Under the pieces are notes generated by a model that ran no database searches, had not been told where the DNA came from, and worked only from the letters and a program-made list of their open reading frames with translations. From assembly GCF_031458255.1 (NCBI RefSeq), contig NZ_JAVDYC010000001.1:620001-684000 (forward strand): DNA of 64,000 nucleotides. Direction: 5' to 3'. Each line of letters starts with the position of its first letter. The first letter of the stretch is position 1. The translations under genes were made by a program, and so were the position numbers. This stretch comes from Catenuloplanes niger (GTDB taxonomy: Bacteria; Actinomycetota; Actinomycetes; Mycobacteriales; Micromonosporaceae). Of this stretch, positions 14,240-22,228 are shown in pieces.

Positions 14240-15729
14240 AGCGCCTCCTGGAGCTCGTGCGGGATCAGCGTGTACTCCCACGGCAGGACGCCCGCGGGCA
14301 GCGAGCAGGTGAACGCGGCCGCCTGCATGCGGTCGGCCGGGCGCATCGACAGCCGCGACCCGGCGATCAGGTTGCGGACCGTCACGTTCGCGTCGACCAG
14401 GTCCTCGTGCGCGTCCACGGTCACGGTCAGCAGCAGCGAGAACTCGACCAGCCCGGCGCCGGACGCCTCCTCCGCCGCGGTCTGCTCGGCCGCGGCGATC
14501 TCCGCGGACGCGCGCGCCTGCACCAGGCCGCGGCCGGAGCTGGCCATGAACTGGGCGCTGCGCCGGTCCGACTCGACGATCTTGGCGGAGGTGGCCGGGT
14601 CGATCGGCCGGTAGAGCAGCGTGACGCGCTTGCGGCGGGTGCCGGGCGCGGCCTCCAGGATGTCGCGCAGCACGCCGGAGCCGACCGTGCCGCGCGGCGC
14701 CATGGTCAGCATCCAGGTGCGCGAGACGCCGGAGTCGTGGCTGTAGGAGTCGACGGACTCCACGCACGCGGCCGGGCCGGCGTCGTCCCACTCCAGGCCG
14801 GTGCCGCCGTGCTCGGCGCGGGCCTCCATCACGTCGGTGACCGATGCCGGGTCGTACGCCACCCGGACCACCTCGGCGATCCGCTCGGCGGACAGCGGCT
14901 CCGCGGAACCGCCGCCCGCGCCGATCAGGCCGCCGCACAGGCCGGGGATCCGGACCGCCAAGTCGGTGATCACGTCGTCCAGGTCGCGTTTGTTGCCGCC
15001 CGGCGCCGCGTAGGTGAGCGTCACGTACGTGTGCATCTCCGACGACGCGGCCGGGTACTGCTCGACGATCTCCTCCATCACCGCGCGGGCGATGTCCGGC
15101 GCGTCCGGGGACAGCCGGGGCAGCACCTCGGCCGCGAGCGTCCGGCCGGAGTCCGGCGCGGTCTCCACGATCACCGACGCGCCCTTCAGGTTCGGCTCGT
15201 GCGACAGCCGGGCCAGCCACTCGCCCCACAGCGCCACCCACACGTCGACCTGCTCCTGGTCGACCAGCCCGCCGCCGTCCGGCACGCACTCCAGCACGAC
15301 GGTGAACCGGTTGCGGCCGCGGTGGTGCAGCACGCCGAACGGGCGGTCGAACGCGTCCCGGCCCTCGCCCATCCGTACCTGGCTGAGCAGGCCCGGGGGT
15401 TGGTAGCGGCCGCCGGCGCGGCGGGACAGCGGGCCGGAGACGTAGAGGTGCTCGCCGCGGGACCGGCGCTGCCGCCAGCTGATCCGGGTCGCGGCCATCT
15501 GGTAGACGTTGCGGCCGTCCTCGGTCCGCACGGCCAGCGGCGCGATCGCGGCGGCCAGCGGCACGAACACCACCATCGCGGCGGACAGCGAGATCAGCGA
15601 CGCGAGCAGCACCACGACGATGCCGCCGAACGCGGCGATGGTGCCGATCAGGCCGAGCGGCCCGAGCCCGGACCGTCGTGGGCGACGCCAGTTGCCGTAC
15701 GTACGGCGGACAACGGCCTCCGTGGTCAT
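14236..15729 (-). CDS. SCO6880-family protein of the secretion locus
   Basis: A 497-residue protein with two N-terminal transmembrane helices (~22-65: LGLIGTIAAFGGIVVVLLASLISLSAAMVVFVPLAAAIAPLAV) of PrgI-like appearance, then a large soluble region. The soluble part resembles the N-terminal half of VirB4-like proteins and lacks any P-loop, so the membrane/N-domain and the ATPase domain seem split between this gene and the next. The family is named after Streptomyces SCO6880. The ATG at 15729 has GGGAAGG five bases before it; the upstream GTG at 15735 is less well placed. The 3' end overlaps the ATPase gene as GTGA. Confidence 0.8.
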   Translation of the reverse strand: MTTEAVVRRTYGNWRRPRRSGLGPLGLIGTIAAFGGIVVVLLASLISLSAAMVVFVPLAAAIAPLAVRTEDGRNVYQMAATRISWRQRRSRGEHLYVSGPLSRRAGGRYQPPGLLSQVRMGEGRDAFDRPFGVLHHRGRNRFTVVLECVPDGGGLVDQEQVDVWVALWGEWLARLSHEPNLKGASVIVETAPDSGRTLAAEVLPRLSPDAPDIARAVMEEIVEQYPAASSEMHTYVTLTYAAPGGNKRDLDDVITDLAVRIPGLCGGLIGAGGGSAEPLSAERIAEVVRVAYDPASVTDVMEARAEHGGTGLEWDDAGPAACVESVDSYSHDSGVSRTWMLTMAPRGTVGSGVLRDILEAAPGTRRKRVTLLYRPIDPATSAKIVESDRRSAQFMASSGRGLVQARASAEIAAAEQTAAEEASGAGLVEFSLLLTVTVDAHEDLVDANVTVRNLIAGSRLSMRPADRMQAAAFTCSLPAGVLPWEYTLIPHELQEAL

Positions 15730-15777
15730 GTGCACCTTCCCTGTCAGTCTGGGATTGCGGTCGGTCGCGGGTCGCGG

Positions 15778-16959
15778 TCAGTCGGGATTGCCGGACACCG
15801 CGCCCTGGGCCAGATTGGTGCCGTGCTTGACGGCGGTGGTGGATGCCTTCGCGGCCACCAGCGCGGCACCGCCGATCGCGCCGGCCGCGACGCGCCCGGC
15901 ACCGGAGGCGATCGCCCGGCCGGTGCTGCGGCCGCCACCCGCGCCGCCGCCCCCGCCGCCGGTTCCGCCGCCACCGCCGCCGGTTGCTCCGGCCGCGCCG
16001 GTCGCTCCCCGGCCGCCGGACTTGCCGCCGCCCTTGCCGCCGCCGCGCGCGTACCGCATGCCGGCCGAGCCGATCGCGCCGGTCGCCTGGGCCGCGGCAC
16101 CGGCGCCGGACGCGACCGCGGAGGACGCGCCGTCGGAGTTGCCGAGCGCCATCGTGGCCGGCACGACCAGCCGGAGCAGGCCGGGCAGCGCGACCGCGGC
16201 CATCAGCAGCACGCCGCAGCCGGCGATCTTCTGCTGTACCGCGTTCTGGCCCTCGAAGGAGATCATCGTGGCGCCGACGTAGAAGATCAGCCCGACCGCC
16301 GGCTTGTAGATCAGCCACGCGGTCATCCAGGCGATGTGCTTGCGCCACCAGGACGAGCCCCACTCGGTCATCGACGCGACCGCGGCCAGCGGCAGCGTGC
16401 CGACCAGCAGCACCATCACGCCGAGCCGGATGTAGAGCAGCACGATGTGCACCAGCCCGGCGATCAGCAGCAGCAGCCCGATGATGATGATCAGGAACGT
16501 GGAGATGTCCGCGTTGTCGCACGACGCGATCGTCTTCAGCTGCTCCTTCACGCCGGCCTCGAACAGGTGCTCGGTGTACCGGTCGGAGAGCAGCGCGAGC
16601 TGGATGAGCACGAACGACCCGGCGCCGGCGACCAGGATCAGGCGCAGCACGCCCTTGATCGCGACCACACCGGGCTGGCCCCGTCGTTCCAGCGCCATCC
16701 GGGCGGCCGCGAACAGCAGCGACGCGACCGCGATCGTGACCACCAGCCAGTTGGTCTGCAGGCCGATCTTGTGGTTGATCTCCGGGTCCTGGGACAGCGT
16801 CGGGATCCGGAGCGCCAGCTCGCCGAAGAGGCTCGCGGCCGCGTTCATGATCGCGCTGGCGATCTTGCGCAGGAGCCCGTCGATGCCCTGGTCGAACAGT
16901 TCGGTCAGGCCGGAGAACGCGCCGACGTAGACGATGTCCCCATTGGTGCAGTCCGGCAT
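15778..16959 (-). CDS. Polytopic membrane protein, VirB6/TrbL-like
   Basis: A 393-residue membrane protein with roughly six to seven hydrophobic segments between residues 45 and 290 (e.g. TNWLVVTIAVASLLFAAARM, STFLIIIIGLLLLIAGLVHIVLLYIRLGVMVLL, AGCGVLLMAAVALPGLLRLVV). An N-terminal amphipathic part (FDQGIDGLLRKIASAIMNAAASL) precedes them. This is the expected layout of the VirB6/TrbL inner-membrane channel subunit. The last ~100 residues are extremely Gly/Ala/Ser-rich and probably extended. The ATG lies one base after the TGA of the upstream gene, with GGAGG inside that gene. Assignment is by topology and context. Confidence 0.75.
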   Translation of the reverse strand: MPDCTNGDIVYVGAFSGLTELFDQGIDGLLRKIASAIMNAAASLFGELALRIPTLSQDPEINHKIGLQTNWLVVTIAVASLLFAAARMALERRGQPGVVAIKGVLRLILVAGAGSFVLIQLALLSDRYTEHLFEAGVKEQLKTIASCDNADISTFLIIIIGLLLLIAGLVHIVLLYIRLGVMVLLVGTLPLAAVASMTEWGSSWWRKHIAWMTAWLIYKPAVGLIFYVGATMISFEGQNAVQQKIAGCGVLLMAAVALPGLLRLVVPATMALGNSDGASSAVASGAGAAAQATGAIGSAGMRYARGGGKGGGKSGGRGATGAAGATGGGGGGTGGGGGGAGGGRSTGRAIASGAGRVAAGAIGGAALVAAKASTTAVKHGTNLAQGAVSGNPD

Positions 16960-16960
16960 C

Positions 16961-17665
16961 TCACGCCTCCCACAGGATGAAGCCGGCGGACGTGCGGACC
17001 GGGGTGAGCGGCGTGTACAGCTCGCCGGCGCCGGACGGCACCACCTTCCAGTCACCGTCCGACCAGGTGAGCCGGTAGTCCGCGGCCGCGTCGCCGAACC
17101 CGGCGAGCCGGACCAGCATGCGTACGGTCGCGCGCTCCGCCGTGTAGACGACCAGCGCGAAACCGGCGATCGACACCGCGGTGCGCGCGGCCGGCGCGTC
17201 GTCGACGGACGACCGCATCGCGATGAAGACCTCGCGCCCCGGCCCCGGCTCCACCTGCCGTTCCACCACCGCGCGCCAGTCGCCGCCGCTCAGCTGCCGC
17301 GGTATGACGTGCGCGGCCATCACCGCGCCGGTCGGCGTGTGCGCGAAACACCACAGGATCGATCCATCGGTACGGACCGGGCCGGACGACGCGGACAGCG
17401 GCACCCGGGCGCCGTTCAGCTCGCGCCAGGTCAGGTCCGCGGGCGGCCCGGCCGGCGCGTCCTGCTGCGAGTCGTCGGTCCGGCAGCCGTCCGGCCGCCC
17501 GTCGACCAGCACCGTGCCGGCCGGTTGCGGCGCCGGCCCGGGGTCGTCGCGCAGCACCAGGAAACCGGCACCGGCGATCAGCAGCACCGCGAAGAACACC
17601 GCCGGCACCAGCCAGCTGCGTTGCCGCCAGTACGGCGGCGGGTCGGTCTCGAACCGGCTGCCCAT
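16961..17665 (-). CDS. Single-pass membrane protein of the secretion locus (VirB8/TcpC-like position)
   Basis: A 234-residue protein with a short cytoplasmic N-terminus, one transmembrane helix (~18-38, SWLVPAVFFAVLLIAGAGFLVL) and a ~190-residue extracytoplasmic domain with mixed alpha/beta character (YRLTWSDGDWKVVPSGAGELYTPL near the end). The topology and the Trp-rich end recall NTF2-like VirB8/TcpC assembly factors, but I see no diagnostic motif, so this is inference. Two Cys (CRTDD and LWCFAHT) could form a disulfide. The ATG abuts the TAG of the upstream small membrane protein with no gap. Confidence 0.6.
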   Translation of the reverse strand: MGSRFETDPPPYWRQRSWLVPAVFFAVLLIAGAGFLVLRDDPGPAPQPAGTVLVDGRPDGCRTDDSQQDAPAGPPADLTWRELNGARVPLSASSGPVRTDGSILWCFAHTPTGAVMAAHVIPRQLSGGDWRAVVERQVEPGPGREVFIAMRSSVDDAPAARTAVSIAGFALVVYTAERATVRMLVRLAGFGDAAADYRLTWSDGDWKVVPSGAGELYTPLTPVRTSAGFILWEA

Positions 17666-17980
17666 CTAGGCCCCCGGCGCGTTGAAGAAGAAGCCCACGA
17701 TCGGGCCGGCGGTCGCGACCAGGATGCAGCCGCCGAGCACCAGGCCGAGCCGGCTCATGTGCTCGGAACTCTCGCCGCGCTGGTGCGAGATGGCCATCAT
17801 CGTGCCGGTGATCAGCACGCCGACGACACCGGCCGCGGTGCCGGCCCAGGCGATCAGGTTCATCGCGGTGGTCACCATGGCCGCCAGGTCGGCCGGCGCG
17901 GCACCACCCCGGTCCGGCGACGGCACCTCGACCTCGGGGAAAGCACCGAACGTGGCGAGAGCGCGGTGGATCGAGAACAC
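17666..17980 (-). CDS. Small two-helix membrane protein (pilin-like), paralogue of the next gene's C-terminus
   Basis: A 104-residue protein with an extracytoplasmic-type N-terminal ~30 residues and two transmembrane helices (~38-62 NLIAWAGTAAGVVGVLITGTMM and ~75-98 LGLVLGGCILVATAGPIVGFFF) joined by a basic loop (SHQRGESSEHMSRL). The size and two-helix layout resemble VirB2/TrbC-type pilin subunits; no cleavable signal is obvious. The helix pair aligns well with the C-terminus of the upstream gene at 18006-18701, including N-L-x-AW and GVVGxLIxG. The GTG start has GAGGAAACC just before it. Confidence 0.7.
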   Translation of the reverse strand: MFSIHRALATFGAFPEVEVPSPDRGGAAPADLAAMVTTAMNLIAWAGTAAGVVGVLITGTMMAISHQRGESSEHMSRLGLVLGGCILVATAGPIVGFFFNAPGA

Positions 17981-18005
17981 GGTTTCCTCTTTTCGCAGGT
18001 GTTGA

Positions 18006-18701
18006 TCAGGGGAGTTTTATGTCGAGGAACGTGAGGATCGGCGCCACCGCGACCGCGATGATGCAGGAGATCCCGACGATCGTCAGCTGCCGCCATTGGT
18101 CCGGCCCGAATCCCATGTCGCCGCGACGCATCTGCAGCGTCATGTTCAGCCCGACGATGAGAATTCCGACCACGCCGGAAGCGGACACGCTCCAGGCCAG
18201 GAGATTGAGCAAATTGATGTCGACGCGCCGATCGTCACCGTCCCGCACCGCGGACGGGTCGAATGCCGCGATCGACGGCACCGGCTGGGTCGGCGGCGGC
18301 CGATCGATCGACTCGCATTGCATCTTCGCGCCCTGCACCGTCCCGGACAGCGTGCACCAGGACCGCCCGGTCGCGTCGTATCCCTTGTGGGACGGACCTG
18401 CCTTGATGTAGAAGTCGAGGGCCAGACCGGCGCCCTTGTCGTCGATGGTCAGCGTGCTGGACCGCGGCGACGTCAGGTGGTCCACACAGTCCTTGGCATC
18501 GGTTTCCGGCGGGTCGTTCTTGCTGCGGATACAGACCTTCACCGAGTACGCGGCACTGTTCTTGATGCGGACCGACTGCTCCGCTCGCGCAGCCGCCCGG
18601 GACGCTGTCGCACCACTCGGTGACGGAATCGCCAGAAATGCGATCACGAGCACCAGAGACGACGTCAGTACGACGCCGAGCCGATTCGAATCAGCACGCA
18701 C
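18006..18701 (-). CDS. Exported protein with C-terminal two-helix membrane module, first gene of the secretion operon
   Basis: A 231-residue protein. The start is placed at the GTG at 18701 because GGAGGGGAGG lies just before it; a longer frame back to 18806 has no such site. Residues ~8-30 are a signal-like helix (LGVVLTSSLVLVIAFLAIP). Residues ~35-150 are an extracytoplasmic domain with four Cys (VKVCIRSK, AKDCVDH, SWCTLSG, MQCES) that may form two disulfides. The last ~65 residues carry two transmembrane helices closely related to those of the 17666-17980 protein. The function is unknown; it may be a pilin-like subunit with a surface domain. Confidence 0.7.
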   Translation of the reverse strand: MRADSNRLGVVLTSSLVLVIAFLAIPSPSGATASRAAARAEQSVRIKNSAAYSVKVCIRSKNDPPETDAKDCVDHLTSPRSSTLTIDDKGAGLALDFYIKAGPSHKGYDATGRSWCTLSGTVQGAKMQCESIDRPPPTQPVPSIAAFDPSAVRDGDDRRVDINLLNLLAWSVSASGVVGILIVGLNMTLQMRRGDMGFGPDQWRQLTIVGISCIIAVAVAPILTFLDIKLP

Positions 18702-18911
18702 CGGTCCTCCCCTCCTGACTGTCCTTTGTCGACTCCAGCGACCGGGAATGCGGCCGTGACCGCATCCGGCGGTCCTGCGACGCAGACCCAACGGGGATCC
18801 GTTCACATCGGTTCACTGCGTTCCGAGATCGATTCGCCGGGCGCCGTGAACCGGCTCGCCGGGCGCCGCGTTGGGTCCCTGTCGGCCGAGGCGAGGGGAA
18901 GTGGCGAGCTG
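18702..18911. promoter_or_regulatory. Divergent control region of the secretion operon and the lytic-enzyme gene
   Basis: A 210-base region between the first gene of the 13-gene minus-strand operon and the plus-strand transglycosylase/GH19 gene. Both promoters must lie here or just inside. I did not find a confident -35/-10 pair or inverted repeat. It is the natural place to search for the target motif of the locus-encoded ECF sigma factor. Confidence 0.45.
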
Positions 18912-20297
18912 ATGTCCACAAAGGGCGTGCGACGTGCGGCGCGGGCCGCTGCCGAGGGCGCCGGTCCGGGCGAGCGCAAACCCGTCGACGCCACGCAGGC
19001 CATCGGCATCGCCGTCGCCGTGCTGGGCCTGCTCCCGGTCGTGGTGCTCGCGCTGATCTGCCTACTCGCGCTCGGCCTGATCATCGGCGTGGGCGGCCTG
19101 GCCGCGCCCGCGGATCCCTCGGCCAGCAACGGCCCATTCGTCGCCGACGTGCTGCTCGGCGGCGACCCGCACAGTGAACTGGCGGTGGAGAGCATCCCGG
19201 ACCCGGCGCTGGTGGAACCACTGCGCGAGGCCGGCCGCCAGTGCCCGATGATCAGTGCGGTGATCCTCGCTGCCCAGATCATGGAGGAGTCCGGCTTCGA
19301 CCCGGCCACGACCGGCCCGGACGGCGAGATCGGCATCTCCCAGCTGCCGCCGGACGTCTTCGACCGGCTCGGCGAGGACGACGACGACAACGGCGAGACC
19401 TCCGCCCGCGACCCGGTCGACTCGATCTTCGCCCAGGCCCGGTACCTGTGTGAGCTCGGCGACGCGGTGCAGCAGCTGATCGACGACGGCAAGGCTTCCG
19501 GCGACCGGCTCACGCTGGCGCTGCTGGCCTACGAGATCGGGCTGGCCGAGGTCGAGTCCCGCGGCGGGATGCCGGTCCCGGACATCACCAGCTACCCCTA
19601 CCGGGTGCGCATGCTCTTCCCGCACTTCATGACCGGCGAGCCGGAGGCACCCGGCAAGGACGTGCCGCCGCCGGGCAGTTCCGGCAAGCTGGACGAGGCC
19701 GCGTTCAACCAGATCTTCCCGGGCCGGATCCCGTTCTACACGTACGCCGGCCTGATGACCGCGATGGCGAAGTACCCGGCGTTCGGCCAGACCGGCGACG
19801 AGACCACCCGCAAACGCGAGATCGCCGCGTTCCTGGCCAACGTCAACCAGGAGAGTGGCGGCCTGCGCTACGTCGAGGAGATCAACCAGTCCGCCTGGGG
19901 CAACTACTGCAACGCCGGCGCGCCGTACGGCTGCCCCGCCGGTCAGCGCGCGTATCACGGTCGCGGGCCGATCCAGCTGTCCTGGAACACCAATTATCAC
20001 GCGGCCGGCCAGGCGCTGAACCTCGACCTGCTGAACAATCCGGACCTGGTGATGACGAACGCGTCGGTGGCGTGGCAGACCGCGCTGTGGTTCTGGATGA
20101 CGCAATCCGGCGCGGGCACGATGACGCCGCATGCCGCGATGACCAACGGCTCCGGTTTCGGCGAGACGATCCGCAGCATCAACGGAGTCCTCGAATGCCA
20201 CGGCGGCCAGCCCGCCGCCATCGCCAACCGCGTCAATTCCTACCGCGACTACACCCGCATCCTCGGCGTCACCCCCGGCGACCGCCTGGAGTGCTGA
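18912..20297 (+). CDS. Membrane-anchored lytic transglycosylase fused to a GH19 chitinase/lysozyme domain
   Basis: A 461-residue protein. A basic N-terminus leads into a long hydrophobic segment (~30-65) that anchors the enzyme outside the membrane. Residues ~105-245 are an SLT-like domain with the catalytic motif E126-S-G-F (IMEESGFDP) and GEIGISQLPP. Residues ~260-461 are a GH19 domain: NQESGG with E314 as expected acid, VEEIN near 322, and HGRGPIQLSWNTNYHAAG at 349-366. GH19 enzymes cleave chitin or peptidoglycan; with an SLT partner, peptidoglycan is the better guess. The divergent position opposite a VirB4/VirD4 operon fits a VirB1-like wall-opening role. The start uses the ATG preceded by GGGGAAG; an in-frame ATG at 18726 is less likely. 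Confidence 0.85.
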   Translation: MSTKGVRRAARAAAEGAGPGERKPVDATQAIGIAVAVLGLLPVVVLALICLLALGLIIGVGGLAAPADPSASNGPFVADVLLGGDPHSELAVESIPDPALVEPLREAGRQCPMISAVILAAQIMEESGFDPATTGPDGEIGISQLPPDVFDRLGEDDDDNGETSARDPVDSIFAQARYLCELGDAVQQLIDDGKASGDRLTLALLAYEIGLAEVESRGGMPVPDITSYPYRVRMLFPHFMTGEPEAPGKDVPPPGSSGKLDEAAFNQIFPGRIPFYTYAGLMTAMAKYPAFGQTGDETTRKREIAAFLANVNQESGGLRYVEEINQSAWGNYCNAGAPYGCPAGQRAYHGRGPIQLSWNTNYHAAGQALNLDLLNNPDLVMTNASVAWQTALWFWMTQSGAGTMTPHAAMTNGSGFGETIRSINGVLECHGGQPAAIANRVNSYRDYTRILGVTPGDRLEC

Positions 20298-20319
20298 CGC
20301 GGTCGCCGGACTGAGAACT

Positions 20320-20347
20320 GGATGCGGTCAGCCAACCGCCCGCATCC
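20320..20347 (+). terminator. Inverted repeat after the transglycosylase gene
   Basis: An 8-bp perfect inverted repeat (GGATGCGG at 20320-20327, CCGCATCC at 20340-20347) with a 12-base loop, starting 22 bases after the stop codon. A weak terminator candidate for the plus-strand gene. Confidence 0.45.
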
Positions 20348-20360
20348 GCGTTCGTAGGCC

Positions 20361-20428
20361 AAAAAGCCCGCAGCTCTTCAGTTCGGTCATCCGAGCTCTG
20401 CGCCCGAGAGACCACCGAAGAGCTGCGG
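20361..20428 (-). terminator. Rho-independent terminator for the 20502-21200 gene
   Basis: Perfect 12-bp arms CCGCAGCTCTTC (20368-20379) and GAAGAGCTGCGG (20417-20428). On the minus strand the stem is followed after GC by TTTTT (complement of 20361-20365), the classical layout. The 37-base loop is long and contains a further partial pairing. Confidence 0.65.
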
Positions 20429-20501
20429 TCCTTCAACACCGTGATAACCGTTTGAACTGGACCTCGCCAGCACTCTATCGAGTCTGGCCGGATCCTCTAC
20501 C

Positions 20502-21200
20502 TCACATCCGCTGCCCGTTGCCGCGGGGGTTCGCAAGCGGATCCGCATACGGGTGACGAATCCGAGACGCGGTGCCCTCCTCGAGCGCGGATGCGGCGGA
20601 CCAGGAACTCGCCCCTACGCTACGCGTCATGGCCGCTTCCGGAATCGGAAGGCCGACAGTCCCGGTCGGCGGGGTCATCCGAACCGCTCTTTCATTGAGT
20701 TGCTCAGCGTGCCGAGCCTGCTCTTCGGTAGGCGGATCAGCTTTCTCCCTGTTTTTCGGTTCAGAGGCCCACTTGACCATCTGAGTGGCGAACTGTGCCA
20801 TGTCGATCGCAAACTTGGCGTCCTTCACCGCGTTTGTCTCCCCGGCGAAGTTTATGCATGCACGGGTGACCGACAGGGTCGCACTCAGCAGACTGGCCGA
20901 AACGTAGACCGGGTGTTCCAACACGCCTTCGCGACGGCGTTGCACACCGTGGCTCGCGGAGACACCGAGGGACGCGGCGACGTTAGCGACATCTGCAGTC
21001 GGCTCGGCAATCCTCCCCTTGTCGTATCGGTTGGCCATCGTGGAAGCGAAAGTGGCTGCCGACGACACCAATTGGGCAGACCTCTCCGGGTTCTCCTTCA
21101 CCGCCCTCAGGATGAAGCTGCCGAGGTTCTGCGCGGTGTTCGTAAACCTCTCCATCCGAGTTGGTTCGTCGGTCCAACCCGACTCGAGATCTCCTGGCAC
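20502..21200 (-). CDS. Hypothetical protein, lower-GC orphan
   Basis: A 232-residue protein of no recognised family. The GTG start at 21200 has a near-perfect AAGGAGGT five bases upstream, and a terminator follows the gene, so it is very likely real. The sequence is mostly helical with an N-terminal half rich in Ala/Ser (RFTNTAQNLGSFILRAVKENPERSAQLVSSAATFASTMANRYDKG) and a moderately hydrophobic stretch (YVSASLLSATLSVTRACINFAGE). The C-terminal ~70 residues are polar and probably disordered. Its codons use A/T in third position far more often than the neighbours, suggesting recent acquisition. Confidence 0.65.
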   Translation of the reverse strand: MPGDLESGWTDEPTRMERFTNTAQNLGSFILRAVKENPERSAQLVSSAATFASTMANRYDKGRIAEPTADVANVAASLGVSASHGVQRRREGVLEHPVYVSASLLSATLSVTRACINFAGETNAVKDAKFAIDMAQFATQMVKWASEPKNREKADPPTEEQARHAEQLNERAVRMTPPTGTVGLPIPEAAMTRSVGASSWSAASALEEGTASRIRHPYADPLANPRGNGQRM

Positions 21201-21673
21201 GACCTACCTCCTTCGGGATGCCGGCAACTGTCGACGGGCGAATCGGCGGTGGCCGGCCCGTATTGTGTGCCGCATCCATTCGACATCGTGAGTTGCACTA
21301 TCGACCCAACGGCGAAGGGTCGAAGCCGGTTCACAAGCCCTGGGAGGATGCTGAAGCCTGGCCGGCGAAGCCGGGCCCACGGTGGTGGTTGGCTGCTCGC
21401 GTCGCAGTGCCACATCGTCTGATCCAGTCGCCGGAACGGCTCCAGAAGTTGTACGGGACCTCGTGGGTCCTCAGGACGCCGTCCGAGGTGAGCGCTGCCC
21501 AGACTTGTCGTGTGCAGCCGGAGGCGGCTGACATCGTCAAGCGTGACTACGCGGGGGTCCATGCGGTCGGGTTATGAGGGTGACGCTCGCCGGCCGGCGG
21601 TCCGGATCACGGGCCGCCGGCCCCGGTGGCATCCGGCCGCCGGGAGCCGGTCGGGGATACCGGTGAGTCAGCG
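21201..21673. other. 473-base stretch without a convincing gene
   Basis: This lower-GC stretch continues the composition of the orphan gene. Several overlapping frames are open, including a plus-strand one at 21161-21577 ending in SPERLQKLYGTSWVLRTPSE... YAGVHAVGL, but none has a good ribosome site or a family match. Part of it is the promoter region of the orphan gene. It may hold a decayed coding remnant. Confidence 0.4.
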
Positions 21674-22174
21674 TCAGGCCGCGCGGTGCAGGTCGTCGTG
21701 GGAGGCGTTCAGCGTGACGACGCCGGGCTCGCCCTCGGTGGAGGTGGCGATCTGGTCGCCGGAGGCGTAGACGTCCGTGGTGAACAGGCCCTCGGCGTCG
21801 ATGCGCAGGTAGCCGGTGCTGACCAGGTTCTCGGCGATGCCGGCGGCCACGTCGGGGCGCACGTCGGTGCCGGGCATCTGGACCGCGGTGACCGTGCCGA
21901 CGGCGTCGCCGAGCGAGTCGACGACGCTCATCCCGACGTTGACCCGCGCGATCGGCAGCGCCTCCACGGGCGCGTCGTCGACCGGCGCGAAGCCGGCGGC
22001 GGAGGCCTCGGCGGCCGGATAGCCGGCGGAGGCCGTCCCGATCGGCGCCTCGCCCACGGGCGCGCCGTCCAGGGGCGCGCCGCCCTGCACCGTGGTGGCC
22101 GGCGGCGTGTCGTGCGGCGGCGTGTAGCGCGGCGGGGCGGTCGGGAAGTCGGCGGGTGTGTGTGAAGGCTGCAT
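21674..22174 (-). CDS. Hypothetical protein with a PRC-barrel-like C-terminal domain
   Basis: A 166-residue protein. The first ~75 residues are Pro/Ala/Gly-rich and disordered with short repeats (GAPLDGAPVGEAPIG). The C-terminal ~90 residues read like a PRC-barrel or DUF2171-type domain: VNVGMSVVDSLGDAVGTVTAVQMPG, then YLRIDAEGLFTTDVYASGDQIATS. Such domains bind partners or sense physical state; no specific role can be given. It is a single gene preceding the flavin operon on the same strand and lies downstream of it. Confidence 0.6.
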   Translation of the reverse strand: MQPSHTPADFPTAPPRYTPPHDTPPATTVQGGAPLDGAPVGEAPIGTASAGYPAAEASAAGFAPVDDAPVEALPIARVNVGMSVVDSLGDAVGTVTAVQMPGTDVRPDVAAGIAENLVSTGYLRIDAEGLFTTDVYASGDQIATSTEGEPGVVTLNASHDDLHRAA

Positions 22175-22228
22175 GCCGATCAGGTTTCCCGCCTGGCGCC
22201 GCGGAAAACCCGCAAGATCGGCCGGCGG

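Noticed and set aside
12650-16522. A single 1290-residue minus-strand reading frame
   Set aside because: Only the part after 14239 (in the direction of reading) encodes the VirB4-like ATPase; the upstream part is a low-information frame opposite real coding sequence of the SCO6880-family and VirB6-like genes. A GTG with AGGAGG at 14239 gives a better start.
5983-20297. Interpretation of the secretion locus as a complete integrative conjugative element
   Set aside because: No integrase, relaxase, excisionase, replication gene or flanking tRNA/att repeat is visible in the window.
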